From NCBI RefSeq assembly GCF_041080795.1, contig NZ_CP129674.1:744001-808000 (forward strand): a DNA stretch of 64,000 bases. The letters run 5' to 3'. The position numbers were made by a program, and so were the translations under genes. The notes under the pieces were generated by a model. It had not been told where the DNA came from and did no database searches. It worked only from the letters and a program-made list of their open reading frames with translations. Position 1 is the first letter of the stretch, and every line of letters starts with the position of its first letter. Below, piece after piece: positions 8,658-16,113 of this stretch. Source of the DNA: Bifidobacterium sp. WK041_4_12. GTDB lineage: Bacteria > Actinomycetota > Actinomycetes > Actinomycetales > Bifidobacteriaceae.

Positions 8658-10146
8658 GGGTCTTCTGCTCTGTCTTCACGCTGGGCAGGAACAATGCGAT
8701 GATGGCTGAGACGATAGTGAAACCTTCGATAACCCAGAATGCCTGATCGAAGCCTCGCACTGGCATGACCGCGTTGACGTGCAAGGTCAGAACCACGGCA
8801 ACCAGTGCCGTTGCAAACGCTCCACCCAATTGTTGAACGATGCGAGTGATGGCCGAGGCATGAGGCATGAGTGCGATTGGCACATCGTTATAGGCCACAC
8901 TCATCATCGGTATCAGCATGAACCCTTGTCCAAGTCCGCGTAGGAACAGCATGGTGCCAAGGAACCACAGATTGGTATGGGCGTCGGAATACGCGAATGG
9001 AAGTGTGGCCACGAACATCAGAACCATCGAAAGGAAACAGCTTAATCGAGCTCCAAGTCTTTCCACGACAGGGCTGATGAAGAATCGAGCGAGCAATGCT
9101 CCGAGTCCTTGGGGTATGAGGAAGAAGGCTGCGTTGAGCACCGAATCGCCACGAAGCAGTTGGAAGTACAAGGGCAGCGCAAAGTTTCCTGCAAAGCTGA
9201 TTGCTCCGGCAAACAGCATGCCGAACGAAGCTACACTGACTGAGTGCAAGCGAAGCAGCCTGACGTTGATCAGTGCACGATCGCCTGTATGCATTGCCCA
9301 TAGTATGAACGCGCAGAAGAACACGGCGCCACCGATGGTGCTGACCAAGACGTCACTCCGCCCGAATCCGCCCACATCATAGCTTTTTGACAGTCCATAC
9401 ATCAATCCTGCCAATCCGGGGCAAAGCAGCACAGCTCCGCGCACGTCCAGCGATGCACCGCTGTTGTATGTGTGGCTAGTCGGAGCGTCACTCTTCAAAT
9501 AGAGCGCAGCTAGAACAAGCCCGACAATACCGATGGGCACATTGATGAGGAAGAGCCAGTGCCAGGTGAGCCAATTGAGCACGATGCCACCCAGCACCGG
9601 TCCGAGAATCGGGCCTAATGCAATCGGAAGGCTGATGTTTGCAATGGTTTTGGTGCGTTGCTGGGCTGGAACGTTCTGCATCGCCAGTGTCTGCATCAAC
9701 GGTAGAAGAATCCCGCCTCCAATTCCCTGAAGGACGCGAAATGCGATGAGGGCCCCCACATTCCAAGCACATGCGCATAGCACGGAACCAAGAACAAAGA
9801 GGCTAAGTGCAAAAATCCAGGTTCTTTTGCCCCCGAAGCGGTTCTGTGCCCAGCTTACGAATGGCACTGCAAGGGCAAGTGCGAGGAGGTATCCGGTTGT
9901 CACCCACTGCATCGTTGCAATTGGGGCGTGGAATGCAGCAACAAGGGTGTTCATGCCGACTGCAACTATGGTTGAATCCAGAATCGGCGTTATGGCCCCC
10001 GCCATCAGCGCCGCCACCAGACGTCCGATGGATGGGGATTGCTGAGGCTCTTCAACATGCTCGGAGATCGGTGAAGAATGAGGTAAAGAGTGATGTGAAG
10101 AGTGAGCTGAAGACGGGGTGAAAGAAGTGTCGGGACGTGATGTCAT
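8644..10146 (-). CDS. MFS multidrug exporter, DHA2 (EmrB/QacA) family
   Basis: The protein has 500 residues with about 14 membrane segments after a Ser/His-rich cytoplasmic leader of about 40 residues. DHA2 signatures are present: LDSTIVAVGMNTL in helix 1, WVTTGYLLALALAVP (motif D1-like), and GGGILLPLMQTLA with LPIALGPILGPVLGGIVLNW (motif C) in helix 5. Such proteins export drugs or toxic compounds in exchange for protons. AGGAG lies five bases before the ATG. It is divergent from a TetR-family gene with a palindrome between them, the classic arrangement of an exporter with its local repressor. Confidence 0.92.
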   Translation of the reverse strand: MTSRPDTSFTPSSAHSSHHSLPHSSPISEHVEEPQQSPSIGRLVAALMAGAITPILDSTIVAVGMNTLVAAFHAPIATMQWVTTGYLLALALAVPFVSWAQNRFGGKRTWIFALSLFVLGSVLCACAWNVGALIAFRVLQGIGGGILLPLMQTLAMQNVPAQQRTKTIANISLPIALGPILGPVLGGIVLNWLTWHWLFLINVPIGIVGLVLAALYLKSDAPTSHTYNSGASLDVRGAVLLCPGLAGLMYGLSKSYDVGGFGRSDVLVSTIGGAVFFCAFILWAMHTGDRALINVRLLRLHSVSVASFGMLFAGAISFAGNFALPLYFQLLRGDSVLNAAFFLIPQGLGALLARFFISPVVERLGARLSCFLSMVLMFVATLPFAYSDAHTNLWFLGTMLFLRGLGQGFMLIPMMSVAYNDVPIALMPHASAITRIVQQLGGAFATALVAVVLTLHVNAVMPVRGFDQAFWVIEGFTIVSAIIALFLPSVKTEQKTLKTA

Positions 10147-10197
10147 TACAACTCCTATAGTGAACGGTGTCGTATGCTATTATTGCAGTCAGAACTA

Positions 10198-10207
10198 TAT
10201 CGCGATA
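10198..10207. promoter_or_regulatory. Palindromic operator candidate for the TetR/MFS pair
   Basis: TATCGCGATA is a perfect 10-bp palindrome inside the 98-bp divergent gap and overlaps AT-rich promoter-like sequence. Repressors of this type usually bind such sites and control both genes. The role is inferred from position and symmetry. Confidence 0.5.
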
Positions 10208-10244
10208 ATATAAGAAACGCAAACGTTACTTATTGGAGATTTTT

Positions 10245-10823
10245 ATGGTGCAGACACGGCGCAGGGGAGCAGAGCTGGAAGAAGCCATTCTCCTGGCATG
10301 CTGGAATCAATTGCTGAAAAACGGTTATCAGGATCTGACCGTTGAGGCGGTGGCAGAAGAGGCTCAAACCGGTAAGGCCGCAATCTATCGGCGTTGGAAG
10401 ACCAAGGAAGGGCTCGTGCTGGCGACTCTTCGCTGTCGAAGTGAGCGGGTGCGCATGACCATCCCCGAAACGGGATCGCTTCGGGGGGACGTTCTCGAGA
10501 TGCTGCGCAACATGAACCACCGATATGCGAAGCTCTTGCCAGCGTTGTTCAGCGTTCTGCTTGCTTCATATTTCGACCCTTCGAGGCTCACCCCGTCTCA
10601 GGTTCATGCTTACATTCTGGGCAATAGGCCCATGATCATGCGTGCCATTATCACGCATGCAATGGAGCGTGGTGAGATTCATGCCATGCCACCACAAAGG
10701 ATTATTGAACTTCCCTACACCCTGATTCGGCACGAATTTCTGATGAATCTTTCCCAGATCGACGATGATGTCATTGTTGATCTGATCGATACAGTCTTCA
10801 TGCCGTTGATCAGGAACTATTGA
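10245..10823 (+). CDS. TetR/AcrR-family repressor, likely of the adjacent exporter
   Basis: The protein has 192 residues. The N-terminal helix-turn-helix is clear: LEEAILLACWNQLLKNGYQDLTVEAVAEEAQTG as helices 1-2 and GKAAIYRRWKTKEGL as the recognition helix with the family's YRRW/KEGL pattern. The C-terminal ligand-binding part (from about residue 60) resembles the TetR_C_11-like domain with LLPALFSVLLASYFDP. GGAG lies just upstream of the ATG. A ligand exported by the divergent MFS protein probably relieves repression. Confidence 0.92.
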   Translation: MVQTRRRGAELEEAILLACWNQLLKNGYQDLTVEAVAEEAQTGKAAIYRRWKTKEGLVLATLRCRSERVRMTIPETGSLRGDVLEMLRNMNHRYAKLLPALFSVLLASYFDPSRLTPSQVHAYILGNRPMIMRAIITHAMERGEIHAMPPQRIIELPYTLIRHEFLMNLSQIDDDVIVDLIDTVFMPLIRNY

Positions 10824-10842
10824 GCAGGGTGGCCTGGGCTGC

Positions 10843-10882
10843 TGCTGCGACTCGATAGTCGCAGCATGGTTTATTGTTTTGC
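10843..10882 (+). terminator. Rho-independent terminator after the tetR gene
   Basis: TGCTGCGACT and AGTCGCAGCA form a perfect 10-bp stem with a CGAT loop (10843-10866). A T-rich stretch (TGGTTTATTGTTTT) follows. Confidence 0.75.
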
Positions 10883-11040
10883 AGGAATCGGCGCTGATTT
10901 GTCTGAACAATCTCTCCATGAGGTAGTTTCTCCTGCAAGAGCCAAATAATGTCCCTTGCCAACGGACTGGATCGTACTGTCTGTAGGCGTCTCCGTCACG
11001 AATGCCATTCATATACTGGAAATGTGTAAGGAGGCACATC

Positions 11041-12525
11041 GTGACATTCGAAGTTGAAAAACCGTTAATCAATCGTTTAACGCATCGACATGGATTTGTT
11101 TCCGGGTTGGAACTGTCCAAAATGCTTTGTGTCTCAACAAAAACAATTTCACGAACTGTGAAAGAAATCAATAACCATGCGCAAGGTGGCACAGTCATTG
11201 AATCACGTAGAGGCAAAGGCTACAGGCTGATTGCCCAAAATGTGTATCCTGTCGACGAGCTTTTCAATGAAACGCTCACGCCAACACACCTGACATCAGT
11301 CGAAAGAAGGAACTGGGCTCTCAGAAAGCTGCTCCTTTTTGCGCCGCAACTCTGCGAAATCAGCCAGATTTGGTCTCAATTTTATGTCAGTAATTCAACG
11401 ATATCGATGGATATTAAAATACTTCGTTCAATGCTGAAAGGCTTTGGCTTGGGGCTGACAAGAAAATTTGACTATCTCCAGGTCATCGGATCAGAGTCGA
11501 ATATTCGTAAGGCAATTAATAGCCTGCTTATCCCGAATAATGATGTAATAGAAACTCATGCTTTGGAAACGGATAAATACAAGCAGTCACGGGATCGAGC
11601 TTTTGTTTCCAGACAATTGCAATTGATAGAGAACCTGCTGCATACAGAAATATCATATCCGTACAGTGTTAACATTTTTTCTCATTTGTACATTCTCATC
11701 GTGAGATTCCGTTCTGCGGGCAGCTTGCAAAAGAGCGGAACAGAGAATTATTCGAAGCTGATGAGCCGATATCCCGAAATCGTGAGAGTGTCCAGTCAGA
11801 TAATCGACAATTTCAACGCATATCTAGACACGACGCTGGACGAATCCGAAGTATATAACCTGTACCAATATCTCATTTCTTCGAGATTCAATACGGATCC
11901 GTCTGATGACGACTGCTTTTCAGAGCAGGTCACCGAGGTTACTGACTTTTTGATTGAACGCGTGAGTGAGAACTCGGAATATCTCAATGTGCAGAGTGGA
12001 GATTTGTTCAATAATCTTGCGAAGCACATTCGGCCTCTGTTGAATAGGCTCAGCAACAATATTTCCGTCTCCAACAATCTTCTTGAGCAGATCAGATTCG
12101 AGTATCCCCATCTTTTTGAAGTCGTGAAGAACGCATGCGCTCTGCTTTCCTCACAGTTCAGCCTGAATGCCATCAATGACGAAGAAGTTGGATTCATCAC
12201 TGTGTATTTCGCCCAGTCGTTGGAAAGCAACTATCAGATTGACATTCTTTTGGTGTGCACTACGGGATTGGGAACGTCTCAACTGCTCAGATCCAAGATT
12301 CAACGCCGTTTCTCGGGTTTGCATGTCGTCGAGACTGTTGCTTTGAGAGATTTGCAGTCCGTGTTGAAACGGCACGAGGAAATTGAATTGGTGGTCTCCA
12401 CCATTGAGCTTCCTTCTTCAATCAGGATTCCGAGTTTGGTGGTGAGTGCCATGCTCACGATCTCAGATCAGGAGCGTCTTGAATCACTTGTCGAAAGCAT
12501 TCGCAGTGGGGACGGTGCGAGATGA
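11041..12525 (+). CDS. PRD-domain PTS transcription regulator (BglG/MtlR-like) ending in an EIIB domain
   Basis: The protein has 494 residues. An N-terminal Mga/DeoR-like HTH (VSGLELSKMLCVSTKTISRTVKEI, residues about 20-45) and a second winged-helix part (YVSNSTISMDIKILRSML) are followed by two PRD domains with conserved histidines. The C-terminal EIIB-like domain carries the phospho-cysteine motif LLVCTTGLGTSQLL (near residue 405). In MtlR/LicR proteins an EIIA domain follows in the same chain. Here it is a separate gene overlapping by four bases. AAGGAGG stands six bases before the GTG start. It presumably senses PTS phosphorylation and switches on the downstream operon. Confidence 0.9.
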   Translation: MTFEVEKPLINRLTHRHGFVSGLELSKMLCVSTKTISRTVKEINNHAQGGTVIESRRGKGYRLIAQNVYPVDELFNETLTPTHLTSVERRNWALRKLLLFAPQLCEISQIWSQFYVSNSTISMDIKILRSMLKGFGLGLTRKFDYLQVIGSESNIRKAINSLLIPNNDVIETHALETDKYKQSRDRAFVSRQLQLIENLLHTEISYPYSVNIFSHLYILIVRFRSAGSLQKSGTENYSKLMSRYPEIVRVSSQIIDNFNAYLDTTLDESEVYNLYQYLISSRFNTDPSDDDCFSEQVTEVTDFLIERVSENSEYLNVQSGDLFNNLAKHIRPLLNRLSNNISVSNNLLEQIRFEYPHLFEVVKNACALLSSQFSLNAINDEEVGFITVYFAQSLESNYQIDILLVCTTGLGTSQLLRSKIQRRFSGLHVVETVALRDLQSVLKRHEEIELVVSTIELPSSIRIPSLVVSAMLTISDQERLESLVESIRSGDGAR

Positions 12526-13046
12526 ACATACGCATGTATTGGGATATCGAACTTCCCTCATATCGACGAGACACATTCCTGAACGAATCGATCAGCTTGC
12601 TTGCAAAGATTGGTGACATAACGAATCAAACCCAGATCGTGCAAGCGCTGAACGCACGTGAACGGCAAGGGAATACGCTTCTGTCGCAGACATTGGCTTT
12701 GCCGCATGCACAGAGCGGAGGCATTCTCACAACCGTTATTGCCTACGTCAAGACAAAGAAACCAATCTCCGACTGGCAAGCGGGCTGTACAGTTGACCGT
12801 TTCATATTCATCCTACTTCCGGAGCATTTGAGTAACCACGAGTCCCGGGAATTGAAGGCGTTCTTTCGGCTGTTGGCAGACGACAGGGTTATGGAGCTTC
12901 TTTCAACTGGTTCTGAACTGGCAGTGAAAACAATGATAGACAATCAACAATTTACATCTCATGAAGGAGCAGTCAATGGGGGAAATATCAATCCGGGAAG
13001 TATTGGATCGCAACATCATACTTACAAATCTGGAGGCAGAGAGTAA
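12522..13046 (+). CDS. EIIA (mannitol/fructose type) protein, detached domain of the upstream regulator
   Basis: The protein has 174 residues with the PTS EIIA-2 fold. The phosphorylated histidine lies in TLALPHAQS (His62) and the fold context is ALNARERQGNTLLSQTLALP. It starts at the ATG of an ATGA overlap with the regulator, so translation is coupled. In the MtlR/LicR family this domain is normally fused to the end of the regulator, so I read this gene as a split-off regulatory EIIA rather than a transport EIIA; that is inference. The last 40 residues (TSHEGAVNGGNINPG...) have no family match and overlap the next gene in another frame. Confidence 0.82.
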   Translation: MNIRMYWDIELPSYRRDTFLNESISLLAKIGDITNQTQIVQALNARERQGNTLLSQTLALPHAQSGGILTTVIAYVKTKKPISDWQAGCTVDRFIFILLPEHLSNHESRELKAFFRLLADDRVMELLSTGSELAVKTMIDNQQFTSHEGAVNGGNINPGSIGSQHHTYKSGGRE

Positions 13047-13440
13047 GCGTGACGTAATCGATTCTCTGACAGAAAGTCTGCTGAAATGCAAGTATATACA
13101 GTCCAAGGACGACTTCATACGGTCAGTGAATGAGCGCGAAGCGCAAGGTGCTACTGGAATAGGAAACAGCATTGCAATTCCTCATGGAAGAAGTGCCACG
13201 GTACAGAGGAATGGGGTAGCCATCGCAATTCTTCGCCACGAAATCAGTTGGGAATCTCTTGATTCAACAGGGGCGAAAGTTGTCGTGCTGTTTGCGGTAG
13301 GTGCGAGTGGTGAAAATTCCCAAGAACATCTCAAGCTTCTTTCGCTCTTTGCGAGGCAGCTCGCGAAAGAGAGTGTGACTGACAGGCTGCTCAAGGCAAC
13401 CGACGTGGATCAAGTGATCGACGCCTTTTTGAATGAATAA
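12976..13440 (+). CDS. PTS fructose-family EIIA component
   Basis: The 154-residue protein has the EIIA-2 fold. The motif GATGIGNSIAIPHGRS holds the phosphorylatable His70. It takes phosphate from HPr and passes it to EIIB. I chose the second ATG because AAGGAG lies six bases upstream; the first ATG (12961) begins within that signal. It overlaps the preceding EIIA gene by 71 bases in a different frame, which is unusually long even for a tight operon. EIIB and EIIC genes follow at once. Confidence 0.9.
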   Translation: MGEISIREVLDRNIILTNLEAESKRDVIDSLTESLLKCKYIQSKDDFIRSVNEREAQGATGIGNSIAIPHGRSATVQRNGVAIAILRHEISWESLDSTGAKVVVLFAVGASGENSQEHLKLLSLFARQLAKESVTDRLLKATDVDQVIDAFLNE

Positions 13441-13464
13441 CCGAATTACGACAAGGAAATCATC

Positions 13465-13776
13465 ATGAAAATTGCAGCAGTGAGTGCATGCACCATAGGT
13501 ATCGCACACACCTATCTCGCCCAACAGAAGTTGGAAGATGCAGCCAAGGCAACCGGCGACTCGATCAAGGTCGAAACTCAAGGAACCATTGGCATTGAAA
13601 ATGTGCTGAGTGAGAAGGACATCGAAGAAGCAAGCATCATACTTCTTGCGGTGGATATCAAGATAGCCAACGAATCTCGTTTTGCGGGGAAGAAGGTAGT
13701 CAAAGTATCCACTGATACGGCAATCAAATCCCCGCGTAAATTGTTAGCCAAACTGCACGAAATCGCTAACGAGTAA
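13465..13776 (+). CDS. PTS fructose-family EIIB component
   Basis: The 103-residue single-domain protein starts with MKIAAVSACTIGIAHTYLAQ. Cys9 in CTxGIAHT is the phosphorylation site of fructose-type EIIB. The remainder follows the family, with VETQGTIGIENVLS and AVDIKI. AAGGA lies seven bases before the ATG. It relays phosphate from EIIA to the sugar bound in EIIC. It is a separate chain here, whereas FruA usually carries EIIA-B-C in one polypeptide. Confidence 0.95.
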   Translation: MKIAAVSACTIGIAHTYLAQQKLEDAAKATGDSIKVETQGTIGIENVLSEKDIEEASIILLAVDIKIANESRFAGKKVVKVSTDTAIKSPRKLLAKLHEIANE

Positions 13777-13812
13777 CGCAGAATCAATATCACAACAGAC
13801 AAAGGTGTCATC

Positions 13813-14928
13813 ATGAAAACATTCTGGAAACAGGCTAATTTTAAAGGTCATCTTCTGACCGCAATCTCGTATCTCATTCCTATCGTATGTGGAGCAGGAT
13901 TCCTCATTGCCATTGGCATGGCATTTGGAGGTAAGAGTCAAGATGCTCTGATAATAGGAAAGTTCGATTTCTTCCAAGCCCTGGCGACTCTGGGTGGCAA
14001 GGCTCTTGGCCTACTCCCTGTCATCATTGCGACGGGCATTGCTTTCTCGATTGCAGGGAAGCCAGGAATTGCGCCAGGTTTCGTGACTGGCCTTGCAGCA
14101 GTATCCATCAGTGCCGGATTCATTGGCGGGCTCGTTGGCGGATATGTCGCAGGCTGGCTTGCGGTCGGCGTTTTAAGATATTTCAAGGTGCCTCAATGGG
14201 CGAAAGGTTTGATGCCAACGCTTATCGTCCCATTCCTTGCCTCATTCCTCAGTGGTCTCATTATGGTATATGTCATAGGAACGCCTATTTCCTGGTTTAC
14301 AGGCTGGCTGACGGCTCTGCTGACAAGCATGAATGGTGCATCGAATCTTGTGTTCGGCGGTCTTCTCGGCGCATTGAGCATCGTTGATTTTGGTGGGCCC
14401 ATTAACAAAACCGCCTTCGCTTTCGCCCTGACATTGCAGGCGCAAGGCATCAACGGTCCTGTAACGGCGCTGCAGCTCACGAACACAGCCACGCCAATTG
14501 GCTTTGGCCTCGCATTCTTCGTTGCAAAGCTGCTTCGCAAGAACATTTACACTCATGAAGAAATCGAAACACTTAAGTCAGCGGTGCCGATGGGTGTCGT
14601 CAACATCGTCGAAGGCATCATTCCCATCGTGTTGAACGATCTGGTTCGTGGAGTCATCGCGGCAGGATGCGGTGGCATGGTCGAAGGTGCGGTCTTGATG
14701 ACCATGACACAAGGAGAAGGTGCCACAGTACCGTTTGGTGGTTTCCTCATGTTGCCCACGATGGGATCAAATTGGACTGCAGGACTTCTGGCGATCGGCG
14801 CGAACATTCTTGTGACTGGATGTGTCTATGCAGTCATCAAAAGGGATGTAGGGCAGGGCTCAGGTCTTAAGGGTGACATTGCAACTGAAGAAAAAGATGT
14901 CGCTCTTGACGACATCCAAATAATGTGA
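13813..14928 (+). CDS. PTS fructose-family EIIC sugar permease
   Basis: The 371-residue membrane protein has about 9-10 segments. Typical fructose EIIC stretches are SYLIPIVCGAGFLIAIGMAFGG near the start, GKPGIAPGFVTG, GFIGGLVGGYVAGW, GALSIVDFGGPINKTAFAF and NTATPIGFGLAF. It forms the channel and sugar site of the transporter. AAAGGTG precedes the ATG. The operon partner is an AlsE-like epimerase, so the sugar may be D-allulose or a related ketose rather than fructose; this is inference from context. Confidence 0.93.
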   Translation: MKTFWKQANFKGHLLTAISYLIPIVCGAGFLIAIGMAFGGKSQDALIIGKFDFFQALATLGGKALGLLPVIIATGIAFSIAGKPGIAPGFVTGLAAVSISAGFIGGLVGGYVAGWLAVGVLRYFKVPQWAKGLMPTLIVPFLASFLSGLIMVYVIGTPISWFTGWLTALLTSMNGASNLVFGGLLGALSIVDFGGPINKTAFAFALTLQAQGINGPVTALQLTNTATPIGFGLAFFVAKLLRKNIYTHEEIETLKSAVPMGVVNIVEGIIPIVLNDLVRGVIAAGCGGMVEGAVLMTMTQGEGATVPFGGFLMLPTMGSNWTAGLLAIGANILVTGCVYAVIKRDVGQGSGLKGDIATEEKDVALDDIQIM

Positions 14929-14956
14929 GTTTCGAAACTAGGTAAGAGGAAAAAGT

Positions 14957-15685
14957 ATGACTAATGTCAAAGAACGCAGAATCCAACTGTCGCCTTCATT
15001 GATGACGATGGATTTGGACCAATTCAAAGAAGAGATCACCTTCCTGGACGGCAAAGTCAATTCGTATCATGTCGATATCATGGATGGCCATTTCGTTCCT
15101 AATATCACGCTATCGCCATGGTTTATCGAACAGGTGAGGAAAGTGTCGTCGCTGCCGCTGTCGGCGCATATGATGGTAACCGACGCTCCTGTATGGGTGA
15201 AGAAATTGATTGATGTGAAATGTGATTACATCTGCTTTCCATCGGAGGTTGCCAATGGCGTCGCATTCAGCATGATTGATGATATTCATGCAGCAGGTCT
15301 GAAGGCAGGCGTGGTGCTGAATCCTGAAACGCAGATTGACATCATCAAACCGTATATCGATGTGATTGACAAGATAACCGTGATGACCATCGATCCTGGA
15401 TTCGCTGGACAGAAGTTCCTCGCAGGCACGCTGTCAAAGATAGTCGAACTCCGTCGAATTCGCGAAGAAAGCGATTTGTCCTACGAGATAGAAATGGACG
15501 GTTCCACCAATCTCAAGCATTGGAAGATGATCTCTGACGCGAACCCCGATGTATATGTCATAGGTCGAAGTGGTCTATTTGGTTTGACCGACAACATCGA
15601 AGATTCCTGGTCTCAGATGGTCGAAGAATACGAACAGACTACCGGGTATCGGTTTGACAATGGAAAGTACCAGTCTCGACGTTAA
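14957..15685 (+). CDS. alsE: Ribulose-phosphate 3-epimerase family, AlsE-like (D-allulose-6-phosphate 3-epimerase)
   Basis: The 242-residue TIM barrel belongs to the ribulose-phosphate epimerase family. The metal and catalytic blocks are SPSLMTMDL, HVDIMDGHFVPNITLSP, AHMMVTD, KITVMTIDPGFAGQKF and EIEMDGS. The run SPSLMxMDLxxFKE and the GRSGLFGLTDNIEDSW ending are closer to E. coli AlsE than to Rpe as I remember them. The enzyme would convert allulose 6-phosphate to fructose 6-phosphate, which can enter the bifid shunt. It lies 28 bases after the EIIC gene with GAGGA before the ATG. An ordinary Rpe paralogue is the alternative. Confidence 0.82.
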   Translation: MTNVKERRIQLSPSLMTMDLDQFKEEITFLDGKVNSYHVDIMDGHFVPNITLSPWFIEQVRKVSSLPLSAHMMVTDAPVWVKKLIDVKCDYICFPSEVANGVAFSMIDDIHAAGLKAGVVLNPETQIDIIKPYIDVIDKITVMTIDPGFAGQKFLAGTLSKIVELRRIREESDLSYEIEMDGSTNLKHWKMISDANPDVYVIGRSGLFGLTDNIEDSWSQMVEEYEQTTGYRFDNGKYQSRR

Positions 15686-15779
15686 TCGGTTGAAGCGTGC
15701 ACCATGTGATATGCGTGTGCGTCAAAAGTCGAATTGTGCCTAGAAGTGAAGACTAAATGCGCAAACAAATCCGATGCTC

Positions 15780-15811
15780 GGCCCCTGCACACAACGTGGT
15801 TGTCAGGAGCC
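15780..15811 (+). other. Hairpin between alsE-like gene and ptsH
   Basis: GGCCCCTG pairs with CAGGAGCC (one mismatch) and ACAAC with GTTGT inside it, giving a stable stem in the 167-bp gap. There is no T-run. It could attenuate, stabilise or process the message so that HPr/EI levels differ from EII levels. Confidence 0.4.
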
Positions 15812-15852
15812 AAGCATCCGTGGAACGTTATTGATAAGCAAATGGAGAAACA

Positions 15853-16113
15853 ATGAGAACAGAATTTGATTTCGAAATCCGCGATCCCAACGGAATACAT
15901 GCGCGGCCGGCAGGGCTGCTTGTTCAAAAGGCTCAGGAATATCAATCGAACATCACTATTGTTTTCAATGGTGCAAGCGTCGATGCCAAGCGCATTTTCA
16001 GTGTACTAAGCATGGGTGCATCTCAAGGTGACACCATTCGAATCGTCATCGATGGCAATGATGCACAAGAGGCATCATTGGGGCTTCAGACTTTCTTGAA
16101 GGAGTCGCTATGA
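15853..16113 (+). CDS. ptsH: Phosphocarrier protein HPr
   Basis: The 86-residue protein has NGIHARPAG with the phosphorylated His16 and the conserved Arg. It shuttles phosphate from enzyme I to the EIIA proteins. At the position of the regulatory serine of Firmicutes HPr (KSIMG) this protein reads KRIFS, so the HPr-kinase serine is replaced by Arg47 and control by HPrK is not expected. GGAGA precedes the ATG. The stop overlaps the ptsI start by four bases. Confidence 0.95.
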   Translation: MRTEFDFEIRDPNGIHARPAGLLVQKAQEYQSNITIVFNGASVDAKRIFSVLSMGASQGDTIRIVIDGNDAQEASLGLQTFLKESL

